Shown: positions 43,602-52,799, numbered from the stretch's first letter. The stretch: 64,000 bases of DNA from Paraburkholderia sp. C35 (GCF_003121405.1 NZ_QBUY01000012.1:62001-126000), one strand, 5' to 3'. The notes: generated by a model from the letters alone, not told the origin. Program-made: numbers and translations.

Positions 43602-43694
43602 CAGAAAATCCTATAGGTGCTAGTTTGATTCCATATTTTACTTGATAGCCTGTCCCGCCCAGAATCGTTGCATCACTCATGACAGGAGCGAACG
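43602..43694. promoter_or_regulatory. Divergent control region between LysR and CoA-transferase genes
   Basis: AT-rich 93 bases between the two divergent starts. T-N11-A-like patterns are present near 43620-43650, the usual form of a LysR site, but I cannot name one with confidence. Confidence 0.4.
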
Positions 43695-44933
43695 ATGCAA
43701 CATTCGAATCTGCCGCTCGAAGGGCTGCGCGTGATCGACTTCTCGCGTGTGCTGGCGGGACCCTATTGCGCGGCGCTGCTCGGCGATCTCGGCGCCGACG
43801 TGATCAAGATCGAACCGCCTTCCGGCGACGATTACCGCGCCGTCGGCCCGTTCAATGCGGACGGCGAGAGCGGACTGTTCGCCGCGATGAACCGCAACAA
43901 GCGCAGCATCGTGCTCGATCTGAAGACGGAAGCGGGGCGCGAACTGGCGCGCGCGCTGTGCGTAGACGCCGATGTCGTGGTCGAGAATTTCCGGCCGGGC
44001 GTCGCCGGCAAACTGGGCATCGGTTACGCGGAACTGAGTGTTGCGAACCCGTCGCTCGTGTATGCGAGCGTGTCGGGTTTCGGGCAGACCGGGCCGGAAT
44101 CGCATCGTCCCGCGTACGACATCATTTTGCAGGCCATGTGCGGGCTGATGGATGCAACGGGTTCGCCCGACGGGCCGCCCACGATGATCGGCGAGTCGGT
44201 GTCGGATGTGGTCAGCGGGCTGTTTGCGTCGTGGGGCGTGCTCGCTGCATTGCTTGCGAGAGAGAAGAGCGGCAAGGGCACGCACGTCGATGTGTCGATG
44301 TTCGATGCCACGCTCGGCCTGAGTGCAACGCTGGTCGCGCGCTACGCGGCGACGGGCATCGCGCCGCGCCGCGTGGGTAACCGGCATCCGTCGTCGGCGC
44401 CGTTCGGCGCGTTTCGCGCGGCCGATGGGTTTTACGTGGTCGCGGTGCTGAACAACAAACTCTTTGCGGCGTTTGCGCATGCAATCGGTGCGCCGTATCT
44501 CATCGACGATGCGCGTTTTGCCAGCGATGCATCGCGCTGCCAGCACGAGTCCGCATTGCGCGAAACAATCGAGGCATGGTCGTCGACGCTGAGTGTCGAT
44601 GAAGTCAATTGCGCGCTTGGCGCAGCCGGTGTTCCCGTTGCGCCGATTCGCAATCTCCAGCAAGCGCTGGAAAGCGAGCATGCCGCGCATCGCGCGGTGC
44701 TGACCGAGGTGAAGCGCGATGCAAAACCGACGACGCGTGTGCCGTCGCAGCCCGTGAAGTTTTCCGCCTATGCGAGCAATTGTGTGCAGTCTGCACCTGC
44801 GCTTGGCGAACACGCCGACGCGCTGTTACAGCAGCTTGGTTACGACGCCGAAGACATTGCCGTGTTACGCGAACGTGGCGCGTTTGGCGCCGAGGCTATC
44901 AATGTGGCTACTAAGGAGCGCGACCATGCGTAA
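43695..44933 (+). CDS. CaiB/BaiF-type (family III) CoA-transferase
   Basis: A 412-residue enzyme that moves CoA between carboxylic acids through an aspartyl-CoA intermediate. LEGLRVIDFSRVLAGPYCA and LGDLGADVIKIEPPSGDD are the family N-terminal motifs; GKGTHVDVSMFDA is further along, and the catalytic Asp is expected in the segment around residue 165. The substrate is not evident. It overlaps the acyl-CoA dehydrogenase start by eight bases. Together they suggest activation and oxidation of a short-chain acid under LysR control. Confidence 0.92.
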   Translation: MQHSNLPLEGLRVIDFSRVLAGPYCAALLGDLGADVIKIEPPSGDDYRAVGPFNADGESGLFAAMNRNKRSIVLDLKTEAGRELARALCVDADVVVENFRPGVAGKLGIGYAELSVANPSLVYASVSGFGQTGPESHRPAYDIILQAMCGLMDATGSPDGPPTMIGESVSDVVSGLFASWGVLAALLAREKSGKGTHVDVSMFDATLGLSATLVARYAATGIAPRRVGNRHPSSAPFGAFRAADGFYVVAVLNNKLFAAFAHAIGAPYLIDDARFASDASRCQHESALRETIEAWSSTLSVDEVNCALGAAGVPVAPIRNLQQALESEHAAHRAVLTEVKRDAKPTTRVPSQPVKFSAYASNCVQSAPALGEHADALLQQLGYDAEDIAVLRERGAFGAEAINVATKERDHA

Positions 44934-46065
44934 GCGACTGGGCGTCGAAGACAGCGACCTCGAAATCGCCGATGCAATCTCGCGCTTCGCGCAGAGCGAA
45001 CTGGCACCGCACGCCGCGCAAATCGATCGCGATGAAGTGTCCACCACGCACTATGTCGCGCAACTTGCTGAACTCGGTGTGATGGGCATGAATCTGCCCG
45101 AACGATGGGGCGGCGCCGAGGCGTCGGCGGTGGCGATCGTGCTGTCGCTGGTGGAGATCGCGAAGGCTTGCGCATCGACGTCGTCGATGATCGGCGCGCA
45201 CTACCTTGCCACCGATTCGATTCTGATCGGCGGCGACGATGCGTTACGCGATCGCTATCTGCCTGAAGCCGCGAGCGGCGCAAAGCTCGGCGCTTTCGCG
45301 CTGACCGAACCGCGCGCAGGCTCCAATCCCGCCGACATGGCGACGCGTGCCACTCGCGAAGGTGATGGCTACCGGCTCACGGGCGTCAAACACTTCATCT
45401 CGAACGCGGATGCGGCGGGGTTCATCGTCGTGTATGCGAAGACCGATCCCGAAGCCGGCACGCGTGGAATCAGCGCGTTCGTGGTCGACAGGAACACGCC
45501 CGGTGTCGAGGTCGCGCCCGCCGAAAAACTGATGGGCATTCGCGGTGCGCCTGCGCACGAAGTGGCGCTCGACTGTTTCGTACCGGCTACGAATCGACTC
45601 GGCGCGGAAGGCAGTGGTTTTCGTACTGCGATGAAGGTGCTCGACAATAGTCGGCTAGATGTGGCCGCAACGGCTATCGGCATCGCGGAGGCGGCGCTGA
45701 CGGCGGCAACTGGCTGGCTGAAGGAGCGGCAGGTTGGTGGCGAACCGCTGGCAGCGCGACAAGGCTTGCAATGGACAATCGCCGATATGAAAACGCGGCT
45801 CGAAGCGTCCTGGCTGCTGACCTTGCAGGCAGCGGCGAGACGCGCGGCGGGCGAGCCGTTCACGCAGGATGCGTCGATGGCTAAGCTGTATGCATCGGAG
45901 ATGGTTGCGTTCGTCACCGATGCCGCGTTGCAGATGCATGGCGGATACGGCTTCACGCGTGAGATGCCGCTGGAGCGTTACATGCGCGATGCACGCATTC
46001 TGCGCATCTACGAAGGATCGTCCGAGATTCAGCGAACGGTGATCGCGCGGACGGTTTTGGGGTGA
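44926..46065 (+). CDS. Acyl-CoA dehydrogenase
   Basis: A 379-residue flavoprotein. The FAD and substrate motifs are visible: FALTEPRAGSNPADMATRA, YRLTGVKHFISNADAAGF, and near the C-terminus GGYGFTREMPLERYMRDARI and IYEGSSEIQRTVIARTVLG, where the Glu of YEGSSE is the usual catalytic base region. It starts at 44926 behind AAGGAG, inside the end of the CoA-transferase gene. It most likely oxidises the CoA ester made by that enzyme, handing electrons to ETF. Confidence 0.94.
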   Translation: MRKRLGVEDSDLEIADAISRFAQSELAPHAAQIDRDEVSTTHYVAQLAELGVMGMNLPERWGGAEASAVAIVLSLVEIAKACASTSSMIGAHYLATDSILIGGDDALRDRYLPEAASGAKLGAFALTEPRAGSNPADMATRATREGDGYRLTGVKHFISNADAAGFIVVYAKTDPEAGTRGISAFVVDRNTPGVEVAPAEKLMGIRGAPAHEVALDCFVPATNRLGAEGSGFRTAMKVLDNSRLDVAATAIGIAEAALTAATGWLKERQVGGEPLAARQGLQWTIADMKTRLEASWLLTLQAAARRAAGEPFTQDASMAKLYASEMVAFVTDAALQMHGGYGFTREMPLERYMRDARILRIYEGSSEIQRTVIARTVLG

Positions 46066-46155
46066 GGAGCGTGAGCTTTGCTAGCGACAGCTTGCGATGA
46101 CAACGCAACGTATTACGTGCATCGATATACGTCTTTCAATTCGGCGAACCAAAAC

Positions 46156-46186
46156 AAAAAGCCCAGTCACGAGGACTGGGCTTTTT
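46156..46186. terminator. Bidirectional terminator between acyl-CoA dehydrogenase and tRNA-Thr
   Basis: AAAAAGCCCAGTC (46156-46168) pairs with GACTGGGCTTTTT (46174-46186), with a five-base loop and T-runs on both strands. Confidence 0.92.
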
Positions 46187-46198
46187 GTTTGATTCTGC

Positions 46199-46274
46199 TG
46201 GTGCCGGAAAGAGGAATCGAACCCCCGACCTTCGCATTACGAATGCGCTGCTCTACCGTCTGAGCTATTCCGGC
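46199..46274 (-). tRNA. tRNA-Thr (anticodon CGT)
   Basis: A 76-base tRNA with encoded CCA. Acceptor stem GCCGGAA/TTCCGGC, anticodon stem CGCAT/ATGCG around the loop TCGTA, anticodon CGT; T-arm GGGGGTTCGATTCCT. It reads ACG codons. Confidence 0.96.
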
Positions 46275-46357
46275 TCCGTTGTTGCTTTCGTTTTTATTCG
46301 TCAGCAACGAAGAAGCAAGATTATAGAATGCTCGTTAGAGCGTTGCAAGTACTTTTC

Positions 46358-47374
46358 TCAACTTTTCTTTTCGAGATGATAGCGGGTCACGCGATCGACT
46401 TCGTTCTTCGAGCCGAGGAACACGGCGACACGCTCATGCAGGCTCTTCGGCTGGATGTCGAGGATGCGCTTCTCGCCATTGGTTGCCGCGCCGCCCGCCT
46501 GTTCGACGATGAACGCCATCGGGTTTGCTTCGTACATCAGGCGCAACTTGCCGGGCTTCGACGGATCGCGCTTGTCGGCGGGATACATGAAGATGCCGCC
46601 GCGGTTCAGGATACGATGCACATCCGCGACCATCGATGCGATCCAGCGCATGTTGAAGTCGGACTGGCGAGGACCGTCCTTGCCAGCGTTCAGTTCGCCG
46701 ATGTACTGCTGCACGGGATCGAACCAGTGACGCTGGTTAGACGCGTTGATCGCATATTCGCGCGTTTCGACGGGAATGCGCATGTCGCTCTGCGTGAGCA
46801 CCCACGAACCCAGTTCGCGGTCGAGCGTGAAGCAGTTGACGCCGTTGCCCGTGGTCAGCACGAGCACCGTTTGCGGACCGTACACGGCATAACCTGCGGC
46901 GACCTGCTGCGTGCCCTTTTGCAGGAACGACTGCTCTGTGGGCTGCTGGCCGTCCGGGCAGCGCAGCACCGAGAAGATCGTGCCGATCGACACGTTGACG
47001 TCGATATTCGACGAGCCGTCGAGCGGATCGAACACCAGCAGGTATTCGCCCTTCGGATAGTTTGCCGGGATCGGGAAGAACTGTTCCATCTCTTCCGATG
47101 CCATGCCGGCCAGGTTGCCGCCCCATTCGTTGGCTTCGAGGAGGATTTCGTTCGACAGGATGTCGAGCTTCTTCTGCACTTCGCCCTGCACGTTCTCGCT
47201 GCCGGCCGTGCCGAGCGCATCGCCGAGCGCGCCCTTGCTGACGTGATAGCTGATGGCCTTGCACGCGCGCGCGACGACTTCGATCAGCAGGCGCAGATCG
47301 GCAGGCAGATTATTGTTTTCGCGCTGCTGCTCGATCAGATACTTCGTGAGAGTGGTACGACGTTGCAAAGACAT
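46358..47374 (-). CDS. fbp: Fructose-1,6-bisphosphatase, class I
   Basis: A 338-residue gluconeogenic enzyme that removes the C1 phosphate of fructose-1,6-bisphosphate. The metal site is the classic [34 protein letters not shown] and [14 protein letters not shown] lie further on. It is a single gene, and its stop lies close to the tRNA-Thr gene. Confidence 0.96.
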   Translation of the reverse strand: MSLQRRTTLTKYLIEQQRENNNLPADLRLLIEVVARACKAISYHVSKGALGDALGTAGSENVQGEVQKKLDILSNEILLEANEWGGNLAGMASEEMEQFFPIPANYPKGEYLLVFDPLDGSSNIDVNVSIGTIFSVLRCPDGQQPTEQSFLQKGTQQVAAGYAVYGPQTVLVLTTGNGVNCFTLDRELGSWVLTQSDMRIPVETREYAINASNQRHWFDPVQQYIGELNAGKDGPRQSDFNMRWIASMVADVHRILNRGGIFMYPADKRDPSKPGKLRLMYEANPMAFIVEQAGGAATNGEKRILDIQPKSLHERVAVFLGSKNEVDRVTRYHLEKKS

Positions 47375-47500
47375 TGCAGTACTCCGGAGAGGCTTGGGAA
47401 TTCCCTGATTTTAACCTTTCGATGTGGGGGTTCCGTGACTTTAAAAAATCGGCGGTTGCGCCCACGCCACCCGTTGCGGAATCGGCTCGGCTAAATACCG

Positions 47501-47938
47501 TCAACGCGAGGCTGTTCGGCGTGTTGCTGCCGCTGCGTCTTCGGCGGCTTTCGACTGCGCACGCGGCAGTTGAGAAGGCTTCAGCCGGCGCGACGGTGGC
47601 AGCGGCTCGATTTCGCGCTCGATCTGTTCGCCCGATTCGGCAATGGCAACCCGCAAGTCATAGGCGATCTGCAGATTGAGCCAGAAGTGCGCGCTATTGC
47701 GAAAAAAACGTGCCAGTCGCAGCGCGGTTTCCGACGAGATGGCCCGCTTGCCGCGCACGATGTCGTTGATGCGCGGCGCCGGCACGCGCAGCTTGATCGA
47801 CAGTGCGTTGGCCGACAGGCCGAGCGGTTCCATGAACTCGCTGCGCAGGACGTCGCCAGGCGTGGTTTCGGACATGCGTTCGCCGCTGGAAACCTCGGAG
47901 AAGTCGATGTTGTCGAGTTCGGCGCGTTTGATGACCAT
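47501..47938 (-). CDS. HigA-family antitoxin (XRE helix-turn-helix)
   Basis: A 145-residue protein. The core reads TPGDVLRSEFMEPLGLSANALSIKLRVPAPRINDIVRGKRAISSETALRLARFF, given here only as the standard HigA layout: TPGDVLRSEF, then the HTH (NALSIKLRVPAPRINDI) and AHFWLNLQIAYDL. ATG at 47938 has a GGGAG ribosome site. A further start at 47875 (MSETTPGDV) is possible. The C-terminus is an Ala/Arg-rich tail. The toxin gene that should precede it, higB, is present only as a remnant at 47955-48081. Confidence 0.9.
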   Translation of the reverse strand: MVIKRAELDNIDFSEVSSGERMSETTPGDVLRSEFMEPLGLSANALSIKLRVPAPRINDIVRGKRAISSETALRLARFFRNSAHFWLNLQIAYDLRVAIAESGEQIEREIEPLPPSRRLKPSQLPRAQSKAAEDAAAATRRTASR

Positions 47939-47954
47939 GCGGGTCTCCCGTGAT

Positions 47955-48081
47955 TCAGTGATAGTCGACGATCTCGACATTGAGCGCGTCGCCGTTGATG
48001 TTGCACGAACACGCCCTGGAAGACGGCCGCTGTTTCTTTGTCGTTGAATGAAGAGATCACGGGGAGTGTATAACGCGTCAT
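47955..48081 (-). pseudogene. Degenerate higB toxin remnant
   Basis: Just before the antitoxin, the minus strand encodes PVISSFNDKETAAVFQG, the typical HigB N-terminus, and then, after a change of frame, INGDALNVEIVDYH-stop, the typical HigB C-terminus. About 50 codons of the middle, including the RNase core, are missing, and the two parts are out of frame with each other. The C-terminal part ends at 47955, 16 bases before the antitoxin start. The whole remnant is 127 bases, against about 280 for an intact gene. Confidence 0.75.
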
Positions 48082-48188
48082 GTTAAACGTAAACTATTAA
48101 ATGAACACGTTCAGTGTGATCTCGAAGCGGGCGTGACAACAGTCGGCAATGCGGCATAGGACAAATGCCATCGCACGCAGCAGACGAA

Positions 48189-48216
48189 AAAAAGCCGGCA
48201 CACGTGCCGGCTTTTT
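48189..48216. terminator. Terminator after pepN
   Basis: AAAAAGCCGGCA (48189-48200) pairs with TGCCGGCTTTTT (48205-48216), loop CACG. It is followed by a T-run on both strands and lies 25 bases after the pepN stop codon. Confidence 0.92.
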
Positions 48217-48240
48217 CATACATCGACGAACCGTCAGCTA

Positions 48241-50943
48241 TCAGGCCAACGCCTTCTCGACGATTTCACGCACATCGCGCGATTTCGCCTGCGTCGCGAC
48301 CTTCTCCAGCGCGGCGCGCATCTGGTCGCGCAACGCCGGCGTGAAGCGGCGCCACAGTTCCAGCGCCCGCGCAAGACGCGCAGCAACCTGCGGGTTGAGC
48401 GCGTCGAGTGCGATCACCTGTTCGGCCCAGAACGCATAGCCCGAGCCGTCCTGCGCGTGGAACTGCGCCGGATTCGCCGAGCAGAAGCTGAAGATCAGCG
48501 AACGTGCGCGGTTCGGGTTCTTCAGGTTGAAGGCGGGATGCGTCATCAGCTTGCGCACGATCTCGATCACGGGCCGCTGCTTCGCGCCGCGTTGCATGGC
48601 TTGCAGCGCGAACCACTTGTCGATCACGAGCGGCTCGTTCTCAAAGCGGCGATAGAAGTCGTCGAGTGCTTCGGCCGCCGCCGCGCCGCCGTTCGATGCC
48701 GCCGCCGTTAGCAATGCCGACAGCGCCGCCGCGCGAGCCGTCATGTTGTTGGCCGCGGCGTACTGGGCCTTTGCGAGTCGCACGGCATCGACCGGATCTT
48801 GCAGTTCGGCGAGATAGGCGAGCGCCAGATTCTTCAGCGCGCGATGGCCGCCTGCTGCAGGTGTCGGCTCATATTCGCCCGGCGTCTGATGCCGTTCGTA
48901 GATCGCGAGCCAGTCGCCCTTGAGCGCCGATGCCAGACGCTTGCGCACGAACTGGCGCGCACTGTGCACGGCGGCAGGATTCGACTCGTCCATCTGCTCG
49001 GCGAGATAGGCCTCCGACGGCAGCATCAGCGCCAGTTCGCGGAAGGCCGGCGAGAGCGACTCGTCCGTCAGCACCCGGCCGAACGCGGCGACGACGGTGT
49101 CGTCCAGTTCCAGCGCCTTGCCTGTTGCGGCATATTCGGCGAGCGTCAGCAGTTCGCGCGTCGCGAGACGCTGGCCGGCTTCCCAGCGGTTGAACGGATC
49201 GCTGTCGTGCGCGAGCAGGAAGGCGAGTTCATCGGCTGTGTAGTCGTACTCGACCACAACCGGCGACGAGAAATTGCGCAGCAGCGACGGCAGCGGCTTC
49301 TCAGCGACATCGACGAAGGTGAAGCTCTGTTCCTTCTCCGTGAATTCGAGCACGCGCGTGGTCTGCGGCGAAGCGGCAGCCTCGCCTTCGAGACGCAGCG
49401 GCAGGTCGGCGCCGTCTTCGCCGATCAGGCCAATGGCAAACGGAATCAGCAGCGGACCTTTCTGCGTTTCACGCGCCGCCGCCGATCCATCGCCGTAGCC
49501 CTGCGTGAGCTTGACGGTGTAGCGTTTTTGCGCGGCGTCATAGTGGGTATCGACGGTGACGCGCGGCGTGCCTGCCTGGCTGTACCAGCGCTCGTATTGC
49601 GCGAGGTCGCGGCCATTGGCGTCGGCCATCGCGTGACGGAAGTCGTCGCACGTTACGGCCTGGCCGTCGTGGCGCTTGAAATACAGATCCATCCCGCGCC
49701 GGAAGCCGTCGCGTCCGAACAGCGTCTGATACATCCGCACGACTTCCGAACCCTTCTCATAGACGGTCATCGTGTAGAAGTTGTTGATTTCGACGTAGCT
49801 TTCCGGGCGCACCGGATGCGCCATCGGGCCGGCGTCTTCGGCGAACTGCATCTGGCGCAGCACGCGCACGTCTTCGATACGCTTGGTCGCGCGGGACGCC
49901 TGGTCGTCAACTGAACTGCCGCCGCTCGCCATGTCCGCGGAAACCTCCTGGTCGCGGAACACGGTCAGGCCTTCTTTCAGGCTCAACTGGAACCAGTCGC
50001 GGCAGGTGACGCGGTTGCCTGTCCAGTTATGGAAGTATTCGTGGCCGACCACGGCCTCGATGTTCGAGAAGTCGGTATCCGTCGCCGTCTCGGGATTGGC
50101 CAGCACGTACTTCGTGTTGAAGATATTGAGGCCCTTGTTCTCCATCGCGCCCATGTTGAAGTCGCTCACGGCGACGATCATGAAGCGGTCCAGATCGAGT
50201 TCGAGGCCAAAGCGTTCCTCGTCCCAGCGGATCGAGTTGATCAGCGAATCCATCGCGTGGCGCGTCTTGTCGAGATCGTGCGGCTCGACCCAGACCTGCA
50301 GCAGCTTTTCCTTGCCCGAACCCGTCTTCACGCGCTCTTCCAGCGCGACCAGCTTGCCCGCGACCAGCGCGAACAGATAGCTCGGCTTCCTGAACGGATC
50401 TTCCCAGCGCGCGAAGTGGCGGCCGTCAGGCAGATCGCCTTCTTCGAGCAGATTGCCGTTGGACAGCAGCACCGGGTACGCGGCCTTGTCGGCGCGCAGC
50501 GTCACGGTGTACGTGGACATCACGTCGGGGCGATCGAGGAACCACGTGATGCGGCGGAAGCCCTCGGCTTCGCACTGCGTAAAGAAGTTGCCGCTCGACA
50601 CATACAGGCCCGACAGCGTCGTGTTCGCGGCGGCGTTGGTGATGCCCGTCAAGGTCAGTTCGAACGAATCGGGCACATTGTCGACGGTGAGGCCGTGCTC
50701 GTGCGCATGGACGCTGGCATAGGGCTTGCCGTCGATGGCTGCCTCGACGAATTCCAGTGCCTCGCCCATCAGTTCGAGATGGGTGGCGCGCACGGCGTCG
50801 GGGTTGCGACGAATGCGCATCGTATTCCTGACGACCGTGCGCTCGGGGACGAGATCGAACTCGAGTGCGACGGTATCGATGAGAAAGGCGGGCGGCGCAT
50901 AGTCGGCGCGGCGGATCACTTGAGGCGTTTCGGTATCGGCCAT
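48241..50943 (-). CDS. pepN: Aminopeptidase N
   Basis: A 900-residue M1 zinc metallopeptidase that removes N-terminal residues from peptides in the cytoplasm. The exopeptidase motif GAMEN is at 265-269; the zinc motif HEYFH at 301-305, with the third ligand Glu in LSLKEGL downstream, and the Tyr stabilising the transition state in the VYEKGSEV region. The start at 50943 (MADTETPQVIRRADYAPPAF) is the family start; an upstream extension of 28 residues is not conserved-looking. Full length for the family. Confidence 0.96.
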   Translation of the reverse strand: MADTETPQVIRRADYAPPAFLIDTVALEFDLVPERTVVRNTMRIRRNPDAVRATHLELMGEALEFVEAAIDGKPYASVHAHEHGLTVDNVPDSFELTLTGITNAAANTTLSGLYVSSGNFFTQCEAEGFRRITWFLDRPDVMSTYTVTLRADKAAYPVLLSNGNLLEEGDLPDGRHFARWEDPFRKPSYLFALVAGKLVALEERVKTGSGKEKLLQVWVEPHDLDKTRHAMDSLINSIRWDEERFGLELDLDRFMIVAVSDFNMGAMENKGLNIFNTKYVLANPETATDTDFSNIEAVVGHEYFHNWTGNRVTCRDWFQLSLKEGLTVFRDQEVSADMASGGSSVDDQASRATKRIEDVRVLRQMQFAEDAGPMAHPVRPESYVEINNFYTMTVYEKGSEVVRMYQTLFGRDGFRRGMDLYFKRHDGQAVTCDDFRHAMADANGRDLAQYERWYSQAGTPRVTVDTHYDAAQKRYTVKLTQGYGDGSAAARETQKGPLLIPFAIGLIGEDGADLPLRLEGEAAASPQTTRVLEFTEKEQSFTFVDVAEKPLPSLLRNFSSPVVVEYDYTADELAFLLAHDSDPFNRWEAGQRLATRELLTLAEYAATGKALELDDTVVAAFGRVLTDESLSPAFRELALMLPSEAYLAEQMDESNPAAVHSARQFVRKRLASALKGDWLAIYERHQTPGEYEPTPAAGGHRALKNLALAYLAELQDPVDAVRLAKAQYAAANNMTARAAALSALLTAAASNGGAAAAEALDDFYRRFENEPLVIDKWFALQAMQRGAKQRPVIEIVRKLMTHPAFNLKNPNRARSLIFSFCSANPAQFHAQDGSGYAFWAEQVIALDALNPQVAARLARALELWRRFTPALRDQMRAALEKVATQAKSRDVREIVEKALA

Positions 50944-51134
50944 GGTCTCGTGTCGGGAATAAGCTCGAAGCCGGCGCGTTATAGACATACTGGGGGACGG
51001 CGCGCCGGGGATCGGACCATTGTACAAAGCCTCGGCCGATCGTGCGGAGAGAACTTTTTACCGTCCCGACCAGTCAGCGTATTATCGGGCCGCACGCGCG
51101 GCAAGCGCGAGCGACGATACCAACGAGGAAGACC

Positions 51135-51839
51135 ATGAAGCTCGACCGATTGACCCGCCAGGCCGCACTCGTGCTCGCGGCGGTTGCCACGCTGCTGGCT
51201 GGCTGCACGTCGTATGTGACGACGCAGGTGACGGCCTTTTCCGACTGGAGCGGCAGCGACGCGACGCGCACTTACGCGTTCTCGCGCACGGGTGACCAGA
51301 AGAACAGTCTCGAACAGGCCACCTACGAGCAGATCGTGGCGAACGAACTCGCCACGCATGCATTCCGTCAGGCCGACGAGCGCCAGGCGCACTACCTGGT
51401 CGCGCTCGCTTATGGCATGCGTTCGGATACCGTAACGGTGTCGCAGCCTGTTTACTACTACAGTGCGTGGCCCGGTCCGTACTACTGGGGCCGTCCGTTC
51501 GATCCGTGGGGCCCCTGGGGACCGTGGGGTCCGTATTCGGGCGGCTATGTGAACCAGAGCTATCCTGTGTTCACGCATCTGCTGGGGATCCGCATTACGG
51601 ATCGTGCGACAGGCAAGGAGCTGTATAACGTGACGGCGCGCAACACGGACGAGCAGTCGTCGCTGATTGCTGCCATGCCGTATCTGGCGCGCAGCGCGAT
51701 GTCCGACTTCCCGATGGGCAACGGCGTTGTGCGCACCGTGAAGCTGCCCGTCGACGGCAAGGGCGGCGTGTCGAACGAGATGGCGGCGGGCAGCGCCGCG
51801 CCGCCGGAACCGGCTTCGGGCGCCAAGACGGTTCAGTAA
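51135..51839 (+). CDS. DUF4136 lipoprotein
   Basis: A 234-residue lipoprotein with lipobox LAGC (Cys24). The DUF4136 fold is visible in TTQVTAFSDWSGSDATRTYAF and in the C-terminal VFTHLLGIRITDRATGKELYNVTARN. An unusual Trp/Pro/Gly stretch (FDPWGPWGPWGPYSGG) sits in the middle. Probably outer-membrane attached; role unknown. A GAGGAAG ribosome site precedes the ATG; divergent from pepN. Confidence 0.88.
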   Translation: MKLDRLTRQAALVLAAVATLLAGCTSYVTTQVTAFSDWSGSDATRTYAFSRTGDQKNSLEQATYEQIVANELATHAFRQADERQAHYLVALAYGMRSDTVTVSQPVYYYSAWPGPYYWGRPFDPWGPWGPWGPYSGGYVNQSYPVFTHLLGIRITDRATGKELYNVTARNTDEQSSLIAAMPYLARSAMSDFPMGNGVVRTVKLPVDGKGGVSNEMAAGSAAPPEPASGAKTVQ

Positions 51840-51890
51840 TTCAGTAAGCGTGCCCGGAGCGGTGTCGCAAGTCGCGGATAAGCAAAGGAA

Positions 51891-51927
51891 AAACGGCCGC
51901 ATCGTGAAAGCGATGCGGCCGTTTTTC
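51891..51927. terminator. Bidirectional terminator between the DUF4136 gene and the exporter gene
   Basis: AAAACGGCCGCATCG (51891-51905) pairs with CGATGCGGCCGTTTT (51912-51926); loop of six; T-runs on both strands. Confidence 0.92.
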
Positions 51928-51975
51928 CGTGCGGTGTATCGATCCGCAGCGATTGTCAAATGCCCCAGTGCACCG

Positions 51976-52548
51976 TCAGATGCCGATGCCCATCACTGCC
52001 ATCGCGCCGAGCACCACGAACATCACCGCGGCGATCCCGTGCACGAGCTTCGTCGGCAGTTTGTGCGCAAAGCGGTCGCCGAGCAGGATCGCCGGCACGT
52101 TGGCGATCATCATGCCGAGCGTCGTGCCCGCGACGACACCGAAGAACTCGTGGAAGCGCGCGGCGAGCGCCACGGTGGCGATCTGTGTCTTGTCGCCCAT
52201 TTCGGCGAGAAAGAAGGTGACCACGGTGGCGCCGAATACGCCGAGATGCGTGCGGCTGGTGTTCGCTTCTTCGTCGTCGAGCTTGTCGGGCACGAGAATC
52301 CACAAGCCCATGCCGATAAACGATGCCGCCAGCGCCCAGCGCATCACGGTCGGCGTGAGCAGCGAGCCGAGCCACGCGCCGAGCGCGCCGGCGCCCGCAT
52401 GGTTGACGAGCGTCGCGACCAGTACGCCGAGAATGATCGGGAGCGGCTTGCGATAGCGCGCCGCGAGGACGAGCGACAGCAGTTGCGTCTTGTCGCCGAT
52501 TTCAGCGAGCGCGACCGCGCCGGTCGATATCAGAAAGGCTTGTTCCAC
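51976..52548 (-). CDS. GDT1/TMEM165 (UPF0016) family cation exporter, probably Mn2+
   Basis: A 190-residue membrane protein with six predicted helices in two inverted repeats, each with the family's acidic motif: VALAEIGDKTQLL near residue 15 and FFLAEMGDKTQIA near residue 115. Members export Mn2+ (or exchange Ca2+/Mn2+ with protons). GTG at 52548 is the start. The upstream leader is a yybP-ykoY riboswitch, which senses Mn2+, a strong argument that this protein exports manganese to prevent overload. Confidence 0.92.
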   Translation of the reverse strand: MEQAFLISTGAVALAEIGDKTQLLSLVLAARYRKPLPIILGVLVATLVNHAGAGALGAWLGSLLTPTVMRWALAASFIGMGLWILVPDKLDDEEANTSRTHLGVFGATVVTFFLAEMGDKTQIATVALAARFHEFFGVVAGTTLGMMIANVPAILLGDRFAHKLPTKLVHGIAAVMFVVLGAMAVMGIGI

Positions 52549-52562
52549 GTTTGATAGATTCC

Positions 52563-52608
52563 CCGGGCCGAGATGTGTGCGAGCGACGATCCACGACGCG
52601 CCGGGCCC
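52563..52608 (-). other. Possible expression-platform hairpin of the Mn2+ riboswitch
   Basis: The minus strand has GGGCCCGG (52608-52601) followed about 30 bases on by CGGCCCGG (52570-52563), which can pair through their GGGCC/GGCCC cores. The helix would lie between the sensor and the start codon and could act as the on/off switch. Inference only. Confidence 0.35.
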
Positions 52609-52627
52609 AACAACGGCGGGTGTGGAT

Positions 52628-52770
52628 CATCGGTCTCGCCAGGCCAGAGGCTGCGACTGCCATGGCCGGTCAGGCCAAGTCTGTTGACAGTCGCCCCCGC
52701 GAATCACGCACGCTGCGCTTGCCGGCCGATGGCCGTTGCGCGGGCATGAAGCGGGGCGGCTACTCCCCAA
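52628..52770 (-). promoter_or_regulatory. yybP-ykoY manganese riboswitch
   Basis: The minus-strand leader of the exporter gene carries the family's conserved blocks in the right order: GGGGAGTAGCCGCC (from 52768), CGTCAACA-type segment (CTGTCAACAGACTTGGCC, near 52690) and, closing the element, GGCCTGGCGAGACC (near 52636). These are the metal-binding loops L1 and L3 and the closing helix. The element senses Mn2+ and normally switches on an exporter such as MntP, YybP or a GDT1 protein. Confidence 0.85.
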
Positions 52771-52780
52771 TGAGCGGCGG

Positions 52781-52786
52781 AGTATA
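52781..52786 (-). promoter_or_regulatory. -10 element (TATACT) before the Mn2+ riboswitch
   Basis: TATACT on the minus strand (plus AGTATA at 52781-52786) stands about 12 bases before the first conserved block of the riboswitch. No clear -35 element. Confidence 0.5.
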
Positions 52787-52799
52787 GCACGCAAGTTTG

